A stretch of 64,000 nt of DNA from Leuctra nigra (Eukaryota > Arthropoda > Insecta > Plecoptera > Leuctridae): assembly GCA_934045905.1 (NCBI GenBank), contig OW203768.1, positions 32,145,060 to 32,209,059 of the forward strand. The letters run 5' to 3'. The translations under genes and the position numbers were made by a program. Below are positions 13,151-25,066 of the stretch, one piece after another. A model generated the notes under the pieces. It was not told the DNA's origin and did no database searches. It worked only from the letters and a program-made list of their open reading frames with translations. Within the stretch, counting starts at the first letter, position 1, and each line of letters opens with the position of its first letter.

Positions 13151-13605
13151 TACACGTATGAACATGATTCCACTTTGAACATGATTCCACTTCCCCCTAT
13201 AGCATAGGAGGAAGTGGATATACTACGTCACGACCTGAGTGCGGATATGACCGGTCCAAGTCAGGGAGGGCCATTGCGCATGCTGCGGCTCGACTCCGCT
13301 CACGCTGTGACGTCAGCAAGAGACAAGAATGCTGCCGGCTGGCTGGTATAACACGTGCTTGTGCATGTTCGCGCGCTAGATCACACTGCAGTCTTGCAAC
13401 GCATTGCTATTACTTGTTGTTGCGAATATGTAATCAGCTTTTATTGATACGTAATGTAAGTGTATTTATTTAACTATGGTTATCAGCGCGGTTTTTGTTT
13501 GCCCGAAAAGGTAGTATTGTATAGGTACTAAAATAATGGTGCCGAGGAGGAGAATAATGTCATGCTTAGCTCATTTTCAACCATGTGACTTTCATCTACC
13601 TAAAC

Positions 13606-14340
13606 CAGGGGTCGGCAACCTGCGGCTCCTTGGTGCCTTTATATATTGGCTCGCTTTATAATTTACATAAATATCTGGAATCGAAAATTCTGAAAATCCG
13701 AAACAAATACGGCGTGCGGGGTAACAATTGAAATGTTGTTTGATTCAGTTTGTTCATTTTAGAATGCCAGGATCACTTTTAAATTGTTGAAATTCAAAAC
13801 AAAGACGCCCTGGGGGGAGTCAACAACTTGGGGGCTTCGTCAAAATATCAACAACCCTACATTCTCATCATTCGAGCTGAAAAGCAACTCGTTAAGTCGA
13901 GTAAAAGAGGGTTGCACACGCAAGTGCAAAGAGACATGGTGACAGCATCGTTACCGATGGTCTGATAGCTTGTAATGTCCAATCATTACCTTCATTCCAT
14001 TCTCCTAGGAGATCTCTAACCCTCATCAGTGCGTTGTGTCAAGTGTCCGTCCGTCCGATCGGGTAGCTCAGTTGGTAGAGCTCTCGCCCGGCAAGTGAGA
14101 GGTCCTGGGTTCGAGCCCCGGTTCGGTCGGATATTTTTCACAACGCACATCCCTTCATATCATCCTGACTCCATGGAAGTTTTCCACAGAAACCTACATT
14201 CTCAAAAAACTAGCAATTCAAATTATTATTTTCGGTGCATTTATATTTGATTGTCTCTACTGCGGCTCCCAGTATGAGGTATCTAATTTATTACTTTTTG
14301 GGAAATTGGCTCCTTCACCAAAAAGGGTTGCCAACCCCTG
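13606..14340. mobile_element. Non-autonomous hAT element, 735 bp
   Basis: Flanked by the perfect 8-bp duplication ACCTAAAC (13598-13605, 14341-14348). Left end CAGGGGTCGGCAACCTGCGG, right end GGGTTGCCAACCCCTG. It has been invaded by a tRNA-like repeat unit (about 13858-14210). The flanking hAT parts are similar to the 6731-7432 element. Confidence 0.9.
14057..14129 (+). other. tRNA-like unit, copy A
   Basis: Folds as a 73-nt cloverleaf: acceptor GATCGGG/TTCGGTC, D-arm GCTC-AGTTGGTA-GAGC, anticodon stem CTCGC/GTGAG, T-arm CTGGG-TTCGAGC-CCCGG. The anticodon loop CCGGCAA would read anticodon GGC, but has C instead of the universal U at position 33. Pair 3-70 is not the G-U expected of Ala. Flanks GTGCGTTGTG and CACAACGCAC pair to extend the stem. 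It is one of four copies (others 29129-29201, 29466-29538, 29808-29880), so it is a repeat and probably not a decoding tRNA. Confidence 0.75.
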
Positions 14341-15459
14341 ACCTAAACCCTAATTTAGGCGGTAGGTACTATTTGTTGATCAACTTCTTTACAAATATTG
14401 CCATTATTATACAATGTTGCGTATTTACATGAATAAACTCCTTTTCACAGACCATATCAGCGTTTATATCTTTTAGACTGATTTCTATCAAGAGTTTGAC
14501 ACAGAACATAAGGTGATGTACGAACGAAAATAATATTACAGTGATGACAATTTTATTTCCATTCATCACATTTCCGGTGTTTGTAGTGTCCTCTTGGTAT
14601 AAATAGCTACCACGTCAAGATATTCATACTAAATGCTTAGACGAAATAATATACTAGTTGTCCGCTATTATGATTTTGTCTAAGCTAAATGTGGCAGATA
14701 TTTATCTGTCCCTGTAAATAAACGAGATTAAAATTCTTTATATAAAAGCTATTAAACAGATAACGCGTAATAATATATCCAAAGGGAGGCCAAAAAGTCC
14801 GCGAATAAAAGGGTAGTAGGTGGTGGGAGTTTCTATGTGCTGAACATAATCAAAACTGAACATAAATGTATCATTAATTTGATAGATCAACCAAAAAGCA
14901 AGGCAAAAAGTGACTAAAATTTCAATTGACGAAGAAAGAACGCCTCTAAAAATGTTGGTAAAGTTGCAACAATCCGGATTACCGATAAAATCTCAAAAAT
15001 TGTTTGAGGTAAGGAACTTGATATCCACGCGAAACTAAATTGACGGGCATTAACATTTTCTTCGGGGTTGACTCTATTCCATATCAGAAAAAAATGATGC
15101 AATTGTGCTAAGACTTGGTAGATAGGCTAATGAAAGGTCACATAATCGAAATATGTGCACTAGAACTCCCACGCCCCAGACAAACATTCCACTTCTCGAT
15201 CTTTTTGATCTCCCCTCCTATGAGTAAGCCGCCGCGCGTATAGCGAGCGTGTCTCTAGCTGACGTCACTTTGGCAGATGCGCAGTAGAATCTCAAACGCG
15301 TCGAGCGGAGTGACTAACCTGGTTGACGAGAAGAATATCATTGAACCATGGGTCCAAGTAGCCCCAATAGCCGGCTATTGATGCAAATTAAAAGACCTTG
15401 TGTTTTATGTCTACTTAATTTGCAATATGGTTTCACTAGTATTTGTACTACGTGGCTGA

Positions 15460-17055
15460 CCTAATTGCAATCAATTATTGATAAGTTCCTATTCTTTTTA
15501 AACAGTCACGACTCTTCTACATTAATTTAAGTCTAAATAGGCTCCGGAAAACAGCTGTTAAGAGGACGGCCATCTTGGAGTGAACTCTGGTGTACTCTGG
15601 TGGCAATAGAATTTGAACCCCTTGCGCAAACGGCTGCCGTGTTCCTATGAATTCCTATTCTATTTACACCAGAAGTAAAACAGTGCGCGTAAGTGAAGTC
15701 ATTTAGCTGCACAGATGCGTTTAGAACGAAGTTTGGGGTCGTGACGTATGACCCTGGCCTAATTGTATTGATTATTGATCAGTTCCTACACTTTTCAAAA
15801 CGTCACGATCCTTCTGCATTAGTATAAAAAGTCTAAATAGGCTCCGGAAAACAGCTGTTCAGAGGACGGCCATCTTGGAGTGAACTCTGGTGTACTCTGG
15901 TGGCAATAGAATTTGAACCCCTTGCGCAAACGGCTGCCGTGTTCCTATGAATTCCTATTCTATTTACACCAGAAGTAAAACAGTGCGCGTAAGTGAAGTC
16001 ATTTAGCTGCACAGATGCGTTTAGAACTAAGTTTGGGGTCGTGACGTATGGCCCTGGCCTAATTGTATTGATTATTGATCAGTTCCTACACTTTTCAAAA
16101 CGTCACGATCCTTCTGCATTAGTATAAAAAGTCTAAATAGGCTCCGGAAAACAGCTGTTCAGAGGACGGCCATCTTGGAGTGAACTCTGGTGTACACTGG
16201 TGGCAATAGAATTTGAACCCCTTGCGCAAACGGCTGCCGTGTTCCTATGAATTCCTATTCTATTTACACCAGAAGTAAAACCGTGCGCGTAAGTGAAGTC
16301 ATTTAGCTGCACAGATGCGTTTAGAACGAAGTTTGGGGTCGTGACGTATGGCCCTGGCCTAATTGTATTGATTATTGATCAGTTCCTACACTTTTCAAAA
16401 CGTCACGATCCTTCTGCATTAGTATAAAAAGTCTAAATAGGCTCCGGAAAACAGCTGTTCAGAGGACGGCCATCTTGGAGTGAACTCTGGTGTACTCTGG
16501 TGGCAATAGAATTTGAACCCCTTGTGCAAACAGCCGCCGTGACTAGACCTTGAACGCTAGAAGGCAATGTTTTACGAAGTGAAAACTAGTATTATAATTG
16601 TATGACGCATTTAATCTTATATTAAACAATAAAATACATGTCAAATGACCAGTAGATTGTAAATAAAGTTAATTACAGAAGTAAAAAAGATAATCCCTGA
16701 CGGGGAATCGAACCCCGATCGTCTGCGCCCTAAGCCAATGGGCTAACCAACCGGCTATTGTTGCCACTGAGGAATTGTTGCGTTAGATGTCTACTTAAGT
16801 TGCTATATGGTGTCACTCTAGAATTTGAACTAGGTATCTAATGTGTTCGCAGCTCACTTGCACGGTCTACTACCGTGTCGTGTTCATAATACAAGGCCGT
16901 TTCCACACACGGTTTTACGCTGGTGTAAATAGCATACGCCTTCTTGCGCGCACGGCGAACTCTGGTGTAAATAGCATACGCCTTCTTGGCTACACGGCGA
17001 ACTTCTGGTGTAAATAGAATTTGAACCTCTTGCGGGCACGGCCGCCGTGTGAATA
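15460..17055 (+). repeat. Right arm of foldback-like inverted repeat; 300-bp tandem array
   Basis: About 3.6 tandem copies with exact 300-bp spacing (GCTCCGGAAAACAGCTGTT at 15541, 15841, 16141, 16441), nearly identical between copies. Each unit contains GAATTTGAACCCCTTGCGC and TTTACACCAGAAGTAAAAC. After an unrelated insertion (about 16547-16890, with a tRNA-like segment), further short units reach 17055. The whole is inverted relative to 12500-13150. Confidence 0.9.
16696..16768 (-). other. Degenerate tRNA-like segment
   Basis: Minus-strand T-arm CGGGG-TTCGATT-CCCCG and a D-arm-like GGTTGGTTAGC are present, with a weak middle. It is inserted into the right foldback arm. Not convincing as a functional tRNA. 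Confidence 0.4.
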
Positions 17056-17739
17056 GACACGCCGGAGTTTTTTTAAGCATTCTCAAGAGTGTTACCCAGG
17101 TAAATTAGCTTAAATATGAAAATTTTTGAGGTATTATTACGTTTTCAACAACTTAGTTGGCATATTTCATGTATAGCACCACTTTTCTTTGTAATTCATA
17201 CATGGGGCTGAGATATGAATTTTAAACCTAAGTGTCGTAGGTTAAAATAATGTCAAGAGTGTTACTTTTTAGGCCTTTTTTGGCAACACTTTTGACGTTT
17301 TGAAGTATAACATCAGTTTTGGACATAATTGTTTCAGCCGAACAACACACATACTTTGGTTTACTTATTTTGGAGTAAGATCCCTACAAACACTGGGCGG
17401 CCCGGGCTTCTGCCCATCTAGCGCCCAAGTGGGACGTCCCGGGCGGGAACTACTAGGGCATGCCCTGGGCCTGCCCAACGGATCCGTTTTATCTGGCTGT
17501 AAAATTTCTAGGAATGTCCCGTCTTGGTCCCGCCCGGGAATGGCTAGGGACGGCCCGCGCGGGCGCTACGACTGTTTGAATTTGAGCTGCTCTTATGACT
17601 TATTTTTTTCATATTTATAACTTCATTTCTATAATAATTACATCTACATTTCACATGGATATATTGATTTAAGAATAAATATGTTTACAATTCCAAAGCA
17701 AAGTATTCATACCATTTTAAACGTTATTAGTAAAGTTTC

Positions 17740-18049
17740 TTTTATGAACTCGGCAGTCGGCCATCTTCGTGAATCAACTTGTTTCCGTTCTCCTCCCTTC
17801 TTCATTTCAAACGCGGCGTTTGACGTTTGTTGATATTTTACAGAGTGTCATGAGTGTGTAGTTTACGTCCTTTTGAGTGATTTTGAATGTGATTTCAATT
17901 ATTATCTGTGTCCGTGAATGCAGTGTTCACTGCTGAATAGTTTGTCTCAGTTCAAACCATTTAATGTGACACAAATCGTGAAATAATTACAGTTTTGTTG
18001 TGCCTCTTTTGTTTGGATTTTCATCACAGAGCCATACAACCCATTGAAG
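17740..18049 (+). promoter_or_regulatory. Possible 5' untranslated exon with donor
   Basis: A less AT-rich stretch ends CCATTGAAG|GTGAGTC, a near-perfect splice donor with GT at 18050. It contains no long frame. It could be a first exon of a transcript starting inside the 17380-21683 element, or chance. Confidence 0.25.
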
Positions 18050-18051
18050 GT

Positions 18052-21000
18052 GAGTCTTCATCACAACTACATAAGTATCCAGGCATTAATCGTTGTTACT
18101 TTAGTTTTGTATGCTGGGGATACTAATACCAATGTTCAGTAAACATTAACCTCACATGTAAATTTTTGAAATGTAGCAATTTATGCAAAGTAAAATTTCC
18201 AACTAGGTAGTTTAGGTATTTATAAAATAAATAAAGTAGGTAAACAGTTTGCTTGGCGTGGCATATCAGTGGTAGTAGTCAGTAGGAACCCTACCTGTAG
18301 GTACCTAGTACGTACCTCCGCCTATTTTGGGAATATTTTCACCTCTACATTAACCAATAACCATCCCACATACCTACCAAGGTACCTACTGCAGTTTTAA
18401 TAATGTTACTTGTTAAAGGTGAATCTACTCTGGAAGAAAATAGGCTATTAAGATATTGAACTCCAGAAACAAAGCGCGTATTCGTCCTGCGAGCGAACCA
18501 AGCTGTATCGTCAAACCGAGCCGAAACATTAAGAACCGAACCGAGCAGAGTGGTAAATATTTTCATTATTTTTAATTATTTAACTTTATCAAGGATTTTA
18601 GATATACATCAATTATTTTTGTTTATGTAGGTACCTTACAAGGCCAATAACAAACATTTTTGCTGTGATCCGAAAGTAAAAATTATGTTGCATGGAAATT
18701 ACATTCTTGTCGGAGGTAGTAGATACATACATTGAATGGTGGTCCCGCTTCATTCAAATACGTAGTAAAATTTTTGAGATTGAATGTTGTCATCCAAAAA
18801 AATAAACCGCACCTTTTGAATTTCCTCTAACGCGCCGGTGGTAAGAGAGCAGCCATTCCATGCGAATGCAGACATATGCCACATAATACATATGACTGCT
18901 GAATTATTAAATGTAAATAAATCAGCATGTTTTTATATTAAATTCATGGTATTTTCTTGCTGATTCCAAATATGTAGGTAATCAGTTTTTTTTAAGTTTG
19001 AATAGTTATTTTGTTATCAGTAAAATTGTGGGACCGCATTTAAATTTAAATTTCGTGTCGAACCATGTAAATTACCTACATAAAAAATTTAGAACGCTGC
19101 ACAATGATCCTAACTATTTTTATTTTGATGAATAAGATGCTGAACATAGCATCTTACACCCGTACACCCGTAACACGGAATGGCTGAGAGGAAATTAATT
19201 TGAGTTGCTAACTTTCACCTTACTTTTTGTAGGTTCTACAGATTCACCGTGAACTTGCCCTGCTCTTATTCTAGAGTCGATTTAATTGCCCGGGCGGGCA
19301 ATCTATCTTTCTTTTTTTTGAATCTATCTTTCTTTTTTTTAGGGATCACTCTGTGCCAAAAATTCAATTTTTAAAATTTTTGTAAAGACTGTTATTTGCA
19401 GCTATCTGCTATTGCAGTTATTTACATAAATAGTTCTTGTGTATTAGGTAGAAACTATTTGCTAGGCAGCCTCATGCTCAAAAGAAGTTGCATCCACGTA
19501 GATTGCGGATGTCAGTCCTCGACACCACAAGACCGTGTGCTAATAATTTATGGATGGAATCCAGTCTGGCCATTAAATCGGAAAATTCTTTTGAGCATAG
19601 CATAATAATAGTGTTAAATATTGACAAAATTAACAAGATCTTACTGATAACAAGATCTTGTAAATGTTGGACTTTCATTGGTCTGACCGAATAAAAATTT
19701 ACACAAAAAATAAAAAACACTTCTAACAATACGCTGCATGATCTTGCTAAACTTTTCAAGATCTTGTATAAATCTTGTTTAGGTTAGAATCTGTACCTAC
19801 AATAATAAATAATTGCAAATATCTTGCGAACATTATTAGTATACAAGGTACATTACCTAAATACTTTGCAATTTTATTTTTTCAGATGAAAGAAATACGT
19901 ATTCAATAGCATTCATTTTCTTGAAAAACTGAAGATGAAAAATTGTGCCAACATATCCGTGAGTGAAGTAAAATCCGAATTGTGTCTTGTCGATAAAGAG
20001 ACAGCGTGCCAGACTCACTGCCAGGTAGTACCTACCTCAGAATGTTTTGATACTATGTGACGTGTGAAGGTTGAAGGACATTTAAAAATTTTAAGTGATG
20101 TGGTAGTATAATCTTTTACAATAATATACGTTTAAATTATATGAAACTGTTTTTTTTTTAATTTTCGTGTGTTTTCCTGCTCTTTATTATCCCTAAAATT
20201 CAATTGCAGTGAATCTCCTATGTGTAGCATTTTATTTTTTGTAATTTATCAAAACAATATAGTACCTAAGTAAGTAGGGAATAGTACGTGAAAAAATTAT
20301 TATTGAAACGATTCAATCGTCCTGTAAGAGATTATCAAAAAATAATTGCTAATTTCAAAATCCAACAACCGATTCATAAACAAAAATTATGGATCTTTTT
20401 ATCCTTCTTCATTTTTTTATGAATAAGGTAGGTAATACTTAAGTCTCTAGAAATTTTGTTCCAGTAAGTTTTTAAATATCAACGCAAATAATTACTGACA
20501 TTTGTCACCCGCGAAATGTTAAAAATTAATTCATGCAAATGAAATTCAATTATAATGGGACTTTTGGCGGGAAAAACGACGTATTACAAGAATCCACTTA
20601 CACTAATGTGTTACCATTGTGGATCATCTGTAAATTTTCTGTAAATTTTCCTGTTAAAAGTAATCAAACTTTGTAAATTCATTCCTTGAAAACTATTCAT
20701 CCCACAGCAAAAATAAAATCACATCTGTGTTCAGCAACATAATCAACTTTCATAAAATAATGGTCTATTATTCTGAAATCTGAATTTCACGAGACTTCCC
20801 CATTATGTGACAGTCAAGTTGAGGATTTCAAATGATCCCAAAATATTTCCTCCAAATAAAAATGCGTTAAAAATAAAAACAGTAGGAGGTAGGTACCTTA
20901 GGTAATGTGTCAGGTCAGTGGAACAGCTTTCAAACAATAGGGAAACATGGCGAGATAAAATAACTTCCAATAACCACTGATTAACTTTATAATATACCGG

Positions 21001-21390
21001 CTATTTTTTTTTATTAATATTTGACCATTTAAATGCATTTCTAATGTGTTTGAGTAGGTACCTACTGTTCTTCTAGTTGACATAACAAATTACAACTGTT
21101 GTGAAATATTCCGTGAACTGTGAACTAATACATTGACCCTGGAAGAAAATACCTGGATTATTTTTTTCGTATGGCAACGCCCACTCTCCGAAATTGTGAA
21201 AAAATCCCGTTTCTCTTGTCACTCACGTTTGCAATTAATTATGTCTTAATGAAACGTATTTTTTCCAGGTACATTCGCATTCAAAATTAGTGCCTATATG
21301 CACGTGTCTGGATCAGAGGCACGTTTTGTAGGTACTGCATTTTGAATGAGAGTGTACCTAGCAAGCTAGCACGTGACCGTTATGGAATGT
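18052..21390. other. No gene seen
   Basis: AT-rich interior of the TIR element. Open frames are short and uncharacterised (e.g. overlapping both-strand frames at 19396-19759). GTAGGTAC-type microsatellite clusters occur at about 18180-18310 and 21055. Confidence 0.5.
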
Positions 21391-21699
21391 GCGTAGGGGG
21401 AGGGGGCTACAGAGCGAGCAGCTGCTCCCGGGCGGGGGCGGGGGCCAGGGCCGGCCTATGCCTCCCGCGCGGGCCGCCCGGGAGGGTCCAGGGACGGCCC
21501 ATACCTCCCGCGTGGGCGTCATGGGACGGCCCAGGCCGCCGCCCGGGCTTATTCCCAGTGGCAGGCCCCGGGAGTCTCACTCCATGCTAATCACCCATAA
21601 GACGGGAGGTCCCTGGGCAGGCCCGTACGCCCATCTGGGACGGCCTAGGACGCGTCCAGGGACCTCCCAGTGTTTGTAGGGATTTCCATTAATTTTTTA

Positions 21700-22860
21700 T
21701 CGATTAAGTCAGAATAGTGTTACGTGCCGTATGATGACATTATGTCGATTATCCCCAACCCAGAGCTCTCGAAGAAAGAAAATCGTTCATATTGTCATGT
21801 ATTTCCAACAATAGTTGATATATTTGAAATAATAACTTTCATAATATCTTCCAATTTGAAATTATTAGCCAACTTCTGTTAAAGTCTTCCTTTCAAATGG
21901 TCACGTGACCAACAGCTAAGCCACGCCCAAATGAAATCTGATTGGCTCGCTGAATAAAGATCGCCACTCTCATTGGCTTAGAGAAGAAATAAAATAAGAA
22001 AATCAAACATATCTTGAAATTTAATATGGTGAGGTATTAATATTATATTTTATTCGCAAAGCGTAGATTTTTTTACACTGAAAAACATTTTTTCCAAAGA
22101 AATGTCATTCATGCCCCTCAGACCTACCTAGTTAAACACCGAAATTTCCATTCCAGACAGAAACAACCATATAACACTGTGGTAAAAACTGCAATTTTAA
22201 AAGTGATATATCTCGGAAAATAATGTGGATAGCCCATTGTTTTATGGTATATTTGGAATCAGCGTATTTTTATCTGTATAATTATGAAGTTTCATCGAAA
22301 TATCATTTACATGCAGTTTTGAAAGGAAGACTTTAAGAATGTTACTCTCCGTCAAGAGTGTTACTCCATAAAATTGACAATTATTAGCTTTCTGATTTTA
22401 ATTATTATTCAATGGATTGGTAGTTATCACCATATATATATTTCTAACAATGACTGCTATTAAAAAACAGATTATGTTTGCTCAATAATTGGTATAGTTA
22501 ACTTTAATCATACAGTTTATGTGTTGGGTAACACTCTGGACATACTGTTGTAAATAAATCTCACAGATATTAAAATAATTAAACTATTGTCTTGAAATAG
22601 GGATCATATAATTATATCAAGTCGTACAAAACAGTATCTTTCATACAATAATTCAATTGATGCATTTTATTTGCTAATTTCGACAGGTAACACTCTTGAC
22701 ATTCTTCTATGTCCCGTGCAAGCAAAAGTGCTGTAAAATGTACAAATATAACCGAACTATGAAATCCTTCTAGGATATGAATCTTAACATATTTGTCAGC
22801 ATATAATTAATATCATAACTCAATTTGAACAACATCCAAAATATCACAATCCCTATACCC
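21700..22860. other. No gene; GTCAAGAGTGTTAC motif cluster
   Basis: AT-rich. It contains GTCAAGAGTGTTAC at 22351, its inverse at 22687-22700 and a variant inverse at about 22530. The same motif is at 12323, 12338, 17083 and 17252. No coding sequence. Confidence 0.5.
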
Positions 22861-23019
22861 AAACAGGCAATCTATTTGAGAATGACCCATATAGTACCTA
22901 TACCCAGTAGTCAATGAAATCACTGACTGTACCTACAAATTATTTTCTTGTAACTTACAAGCCCCAATCACAAAAAGCGCAGATAGCGTTATTGCGTTTT
23001 ATCTCTAAACCAATCACAA

Positions 23020-23167
23020 GTCGGATGTGAGCGGTTTATGGACTTGTGATTGGTTTAGAGAAAACAACAACAAAATGCTTTCCACACTTTATATGATCGG
23101 GGCTAGAGCGGGGCTGAAGGATGTCAAACATAGAGGTAACTTAATGTGCTCTTGATCATCATTGTAT
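23020..23167 (+). repeat. Direct repeat, right copy (partner 11717-11868)
   Basis: Near-identical to 11717-11868, same orientation. It lies just outside the right inverted terminus at 22861-22893. Confidence 0.85.
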
Positions 23168-23455
23168 GACACACTCAAGGGTACGAACATCAAACCTCGC
23201 ATGATTATTGCATCACTGTTCTGAAGTGTTACTGAAGTGTCTGAAGGGTAATAATACCTCTTGACGTAAGAGCTAATAAATGTTTACGCTAAGATAAAGA
23301 CTACTCTCTAGAAGGCGGTGGTGGAGAGCCGCTCATTCTCAGAATCCCTGCCAGCCCCTTCCTGCAAAGTACAATTTACCATTTAATATGCATCCAACTT
23401 TATTATTTTTAGTGGTGTTTAACATTGCAACTAGGATACAATTCAAACAAACCAT

Positions 23456-24249
23456 TAGTGTTGGGTAAGTTCCTTTTGAAAAGGAACTAGTTCCAGTTCC
23501 AAGTTCCTCGCCGAAAAAAGGAACTAGTTCCAGTTCCAGTTCCTTCAATAATGAAAGGAACTATTCTGTTCCTAGTTCCTTTATAAAAGGAACTTAGTTC
23601 CTTTTAGTTCCCTTTTAAAGAAGTGTGTAATTTTTATTGGAACATTAAAAATTGCAATCTTCAAATTAAAAATTGAAAATTAAAAATCGAATAACTATAT
23701 CACAGCAGATTTGAAAAGATTATAAAAGATGTAAGAAGATTCGTAAAAACTAAAAATTCAGTGGCGATGTGATGTGTCCTACACAGTGATCGGAAAGGAA
23801 ATGTGAGGAAGGAAACAAAGTAAAAGCTAAAAAGATGACGATCTGAAATCTGAAATCTGTGTGCCTGCGCACTGTCATTGCTAGGAATGAAGTTTGGTAT
23901 GAAGGGTTGGCCACACGACTACAGATATAGATAGATGTCCATGGATTGTGTTAGGGTAGGTGACGACTGGTTTGAGTTACCTATTTTTAGATGCCAAATT
24001 ATAATAGCTGACTTCTGACAGAATTAAACAAATATCTGGCTTCTAGAGGAGTGCAGTTTTTCGGAGTAAAAGTACAGTCTAGTTTAAAAAAGGAACTTTG
24101 CAAAAATCGTTACAGTTCCTCTAAAAAAGGAACTAAACCGTTCCATAGTTCCTCCCTAGAAAAAAGGAACTAAGACGTTCCATAGTTCCTAAGAAAAGGA
24201 ACTAGTTCCTAGGAACGGAACTATTTCGTTCCGTTCCTACCCAACACTG
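23456..24249. mobile_element. hAT MITE, 794 bp, with GGAACTAGTTCC arrays
   Basis: Perfect 8-bp duplication CAAACCAT (23448-23455, 24250-24257). Ends TAGTGTTGGGTA and TACCCAACACTG. The outer ~130 bases at each end are arrays of the palindrome GGAACTAGTTCC and half-sites AGTTCC. The middle is non-coding. Confidence 0.9.
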
Positions 24250-24391
24250 CAAACCATGCTTTTACTGCCACCAGATACAGACTCTTCCCTTCCACAAATA
24301 CCCTACTAAAGATTCTTACTACATAGGTATGTATTTGTTTATTTATTTATTTAGATATTTAGATTTTATTAATATTACAATGATAATGTAA

Positions 24392-24712
24392 GGCCGGATA
24401 GGACCAACTTTGGATTAGCTAAATATCGATAGTTAGTGGCCAGTTAAAATCAAGTTGGAGCAAATTCCACAGCCAATAAGATTAACTAATTTCCACTAAG
24501 ACAACATTAAAAATTATCTAGTTAGCTCTGCTTTTCAAAAAATTTCACATGCAGTACCGTGATCCTCATATCTATTTATGTTGTGCAACAATGGATAATA
24601 ACATAAATAGATATGAGGATCACGGTACTGCATGTGAAATTTTTTGAAAAGCAGAGCTAACTAGATAATTTTTAATGTTGTCTATTAACTTAATCCAAAG
24701 TTGATCCCGGCC
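24392..24712. mobile_element. Harbinger-like snapback MITE with perfect 83-bp palindrome
   Basis: Outer ends GGCCGGATAGGACCAACTTT and AAAGTTGATCCCGGCC are flanked by TAA on both sides (24389-24391, 24713-24715), the 3-bp duplication typical of PIF/Harbinger. Inside, 24500-24582 and 24600-24682 are perfect reverse complements separated by a 17-nt loop. Confidence 0.85.
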
Positions 24713-24825
24713 TAAAGAAACTAATCATTTTAAGTCGGTTAATACTTAATAGTACCTACCACTAAAACTGATTTGTAAAATGGAATTTACAGTGGCGGTA
24801 CCCCCGCGGCAACATGTCCCCCTCC

Positions 24826-24925
24826 TTTCACCCCCACCACATTCAAACAACTTTTCCAGTGTTAAGGGTCGAGAGGGAGGAGTCTAACTAATGTAAATGT
24901 ATGGAAACGAGAATGACAGGCACTT
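24826..24925 (+). repeat. Dispersed repeat shared with 61770-61880
   Basis: About 100 bases (CCACCACATTCAAACAACTT, then AAGGGTC, then ACTAATGTAAATG) match 61770-61880 in the same orientation. The nature is unknown. Confidence 0.6.
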
Positions 24926-24995
24926 GTTGCTGCAGGTGTACCTGGTGGCAGTAAAAAAACATAGATTGTGAAGGATAAATGATTATCGTGATGGA

Positions 24996-25066
24996 AGGAT
25001 GCAGGAATCGAACCTGGGAACCTCCGGAGTGCAAGTCCAGTGTAGGTAGTATTACTTTACGAGCTA
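24996..25066 (-). other. tRNA-like segment
   Basis: Minus strand: T-arm CCAGG-TTCGATT-CCTGC and an anticodon-stem-like GGACTTGCACTCC are present. The D-arm is weak. Probably a SINE head or tRNA pseudogene. Confidence 0.35.

Larger units (their letters stand above)
17380..21683. mobile_element. 4.3-kb element with perfect 18-bp TIRs and GC-rich ends
   Basis: Left ATCCCTACAAACACTGGG (17380-17397) is the exact reverse complement of the right end CCCAGTGTTTGTAGGGAT (21666-21683). Just inside both ends lie GC-rich blocks (17394-17570; 21395-21675) built of recurring GGGACGGCCC/CCCGGGCGGG motifs in both orientations, in otherwise AT-rich DNA. No transposase frame was found and no clear target duplication. 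The interior (17571-21394) is AT-rich with GTAGGTAC microsatellites and a promoter-like segment at 17740-18049. Confidence 0.75.
11933..22893. mobile_element. Possible 11-kb TIR-bounded composite element
   Basis: Left terminus TATATGGGTCATTCTAAAAA...TGCCTGTTTG (11933-11966) and right terminus (22861-22893; reverse complement TATATGGGTCATTCTCAAAT...TGCCTGTTTG) are inverted repeats of about 34 bp. The interval contains nested elements (foldback-like arms, hAT, the 17380-21683 element) and no transposase frame. It also carries a recurring motif GTCAAGAGTGTTAC near both ends and mid-way. No target duplication was recognised. It could be one large element or two oppositely oriented relatives. Confidence 0.4.

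Noticed and set aside
14057..14129. Calling the cloverleaf a functional tRNA-Ala(GGC)
   Set aside because: C33, lack of the G3-U70 pair, the unusual anticodon for eukaryotes, and four repeat-embedded copies argue against it.
21342..21679. Two GC-rich overlapping frames rich in Gly/Pro/Arg
   Set aside because: They lie in the subterminal motif array of the 17380-21683 transposon and have low-complexity composition; no splice or start context.
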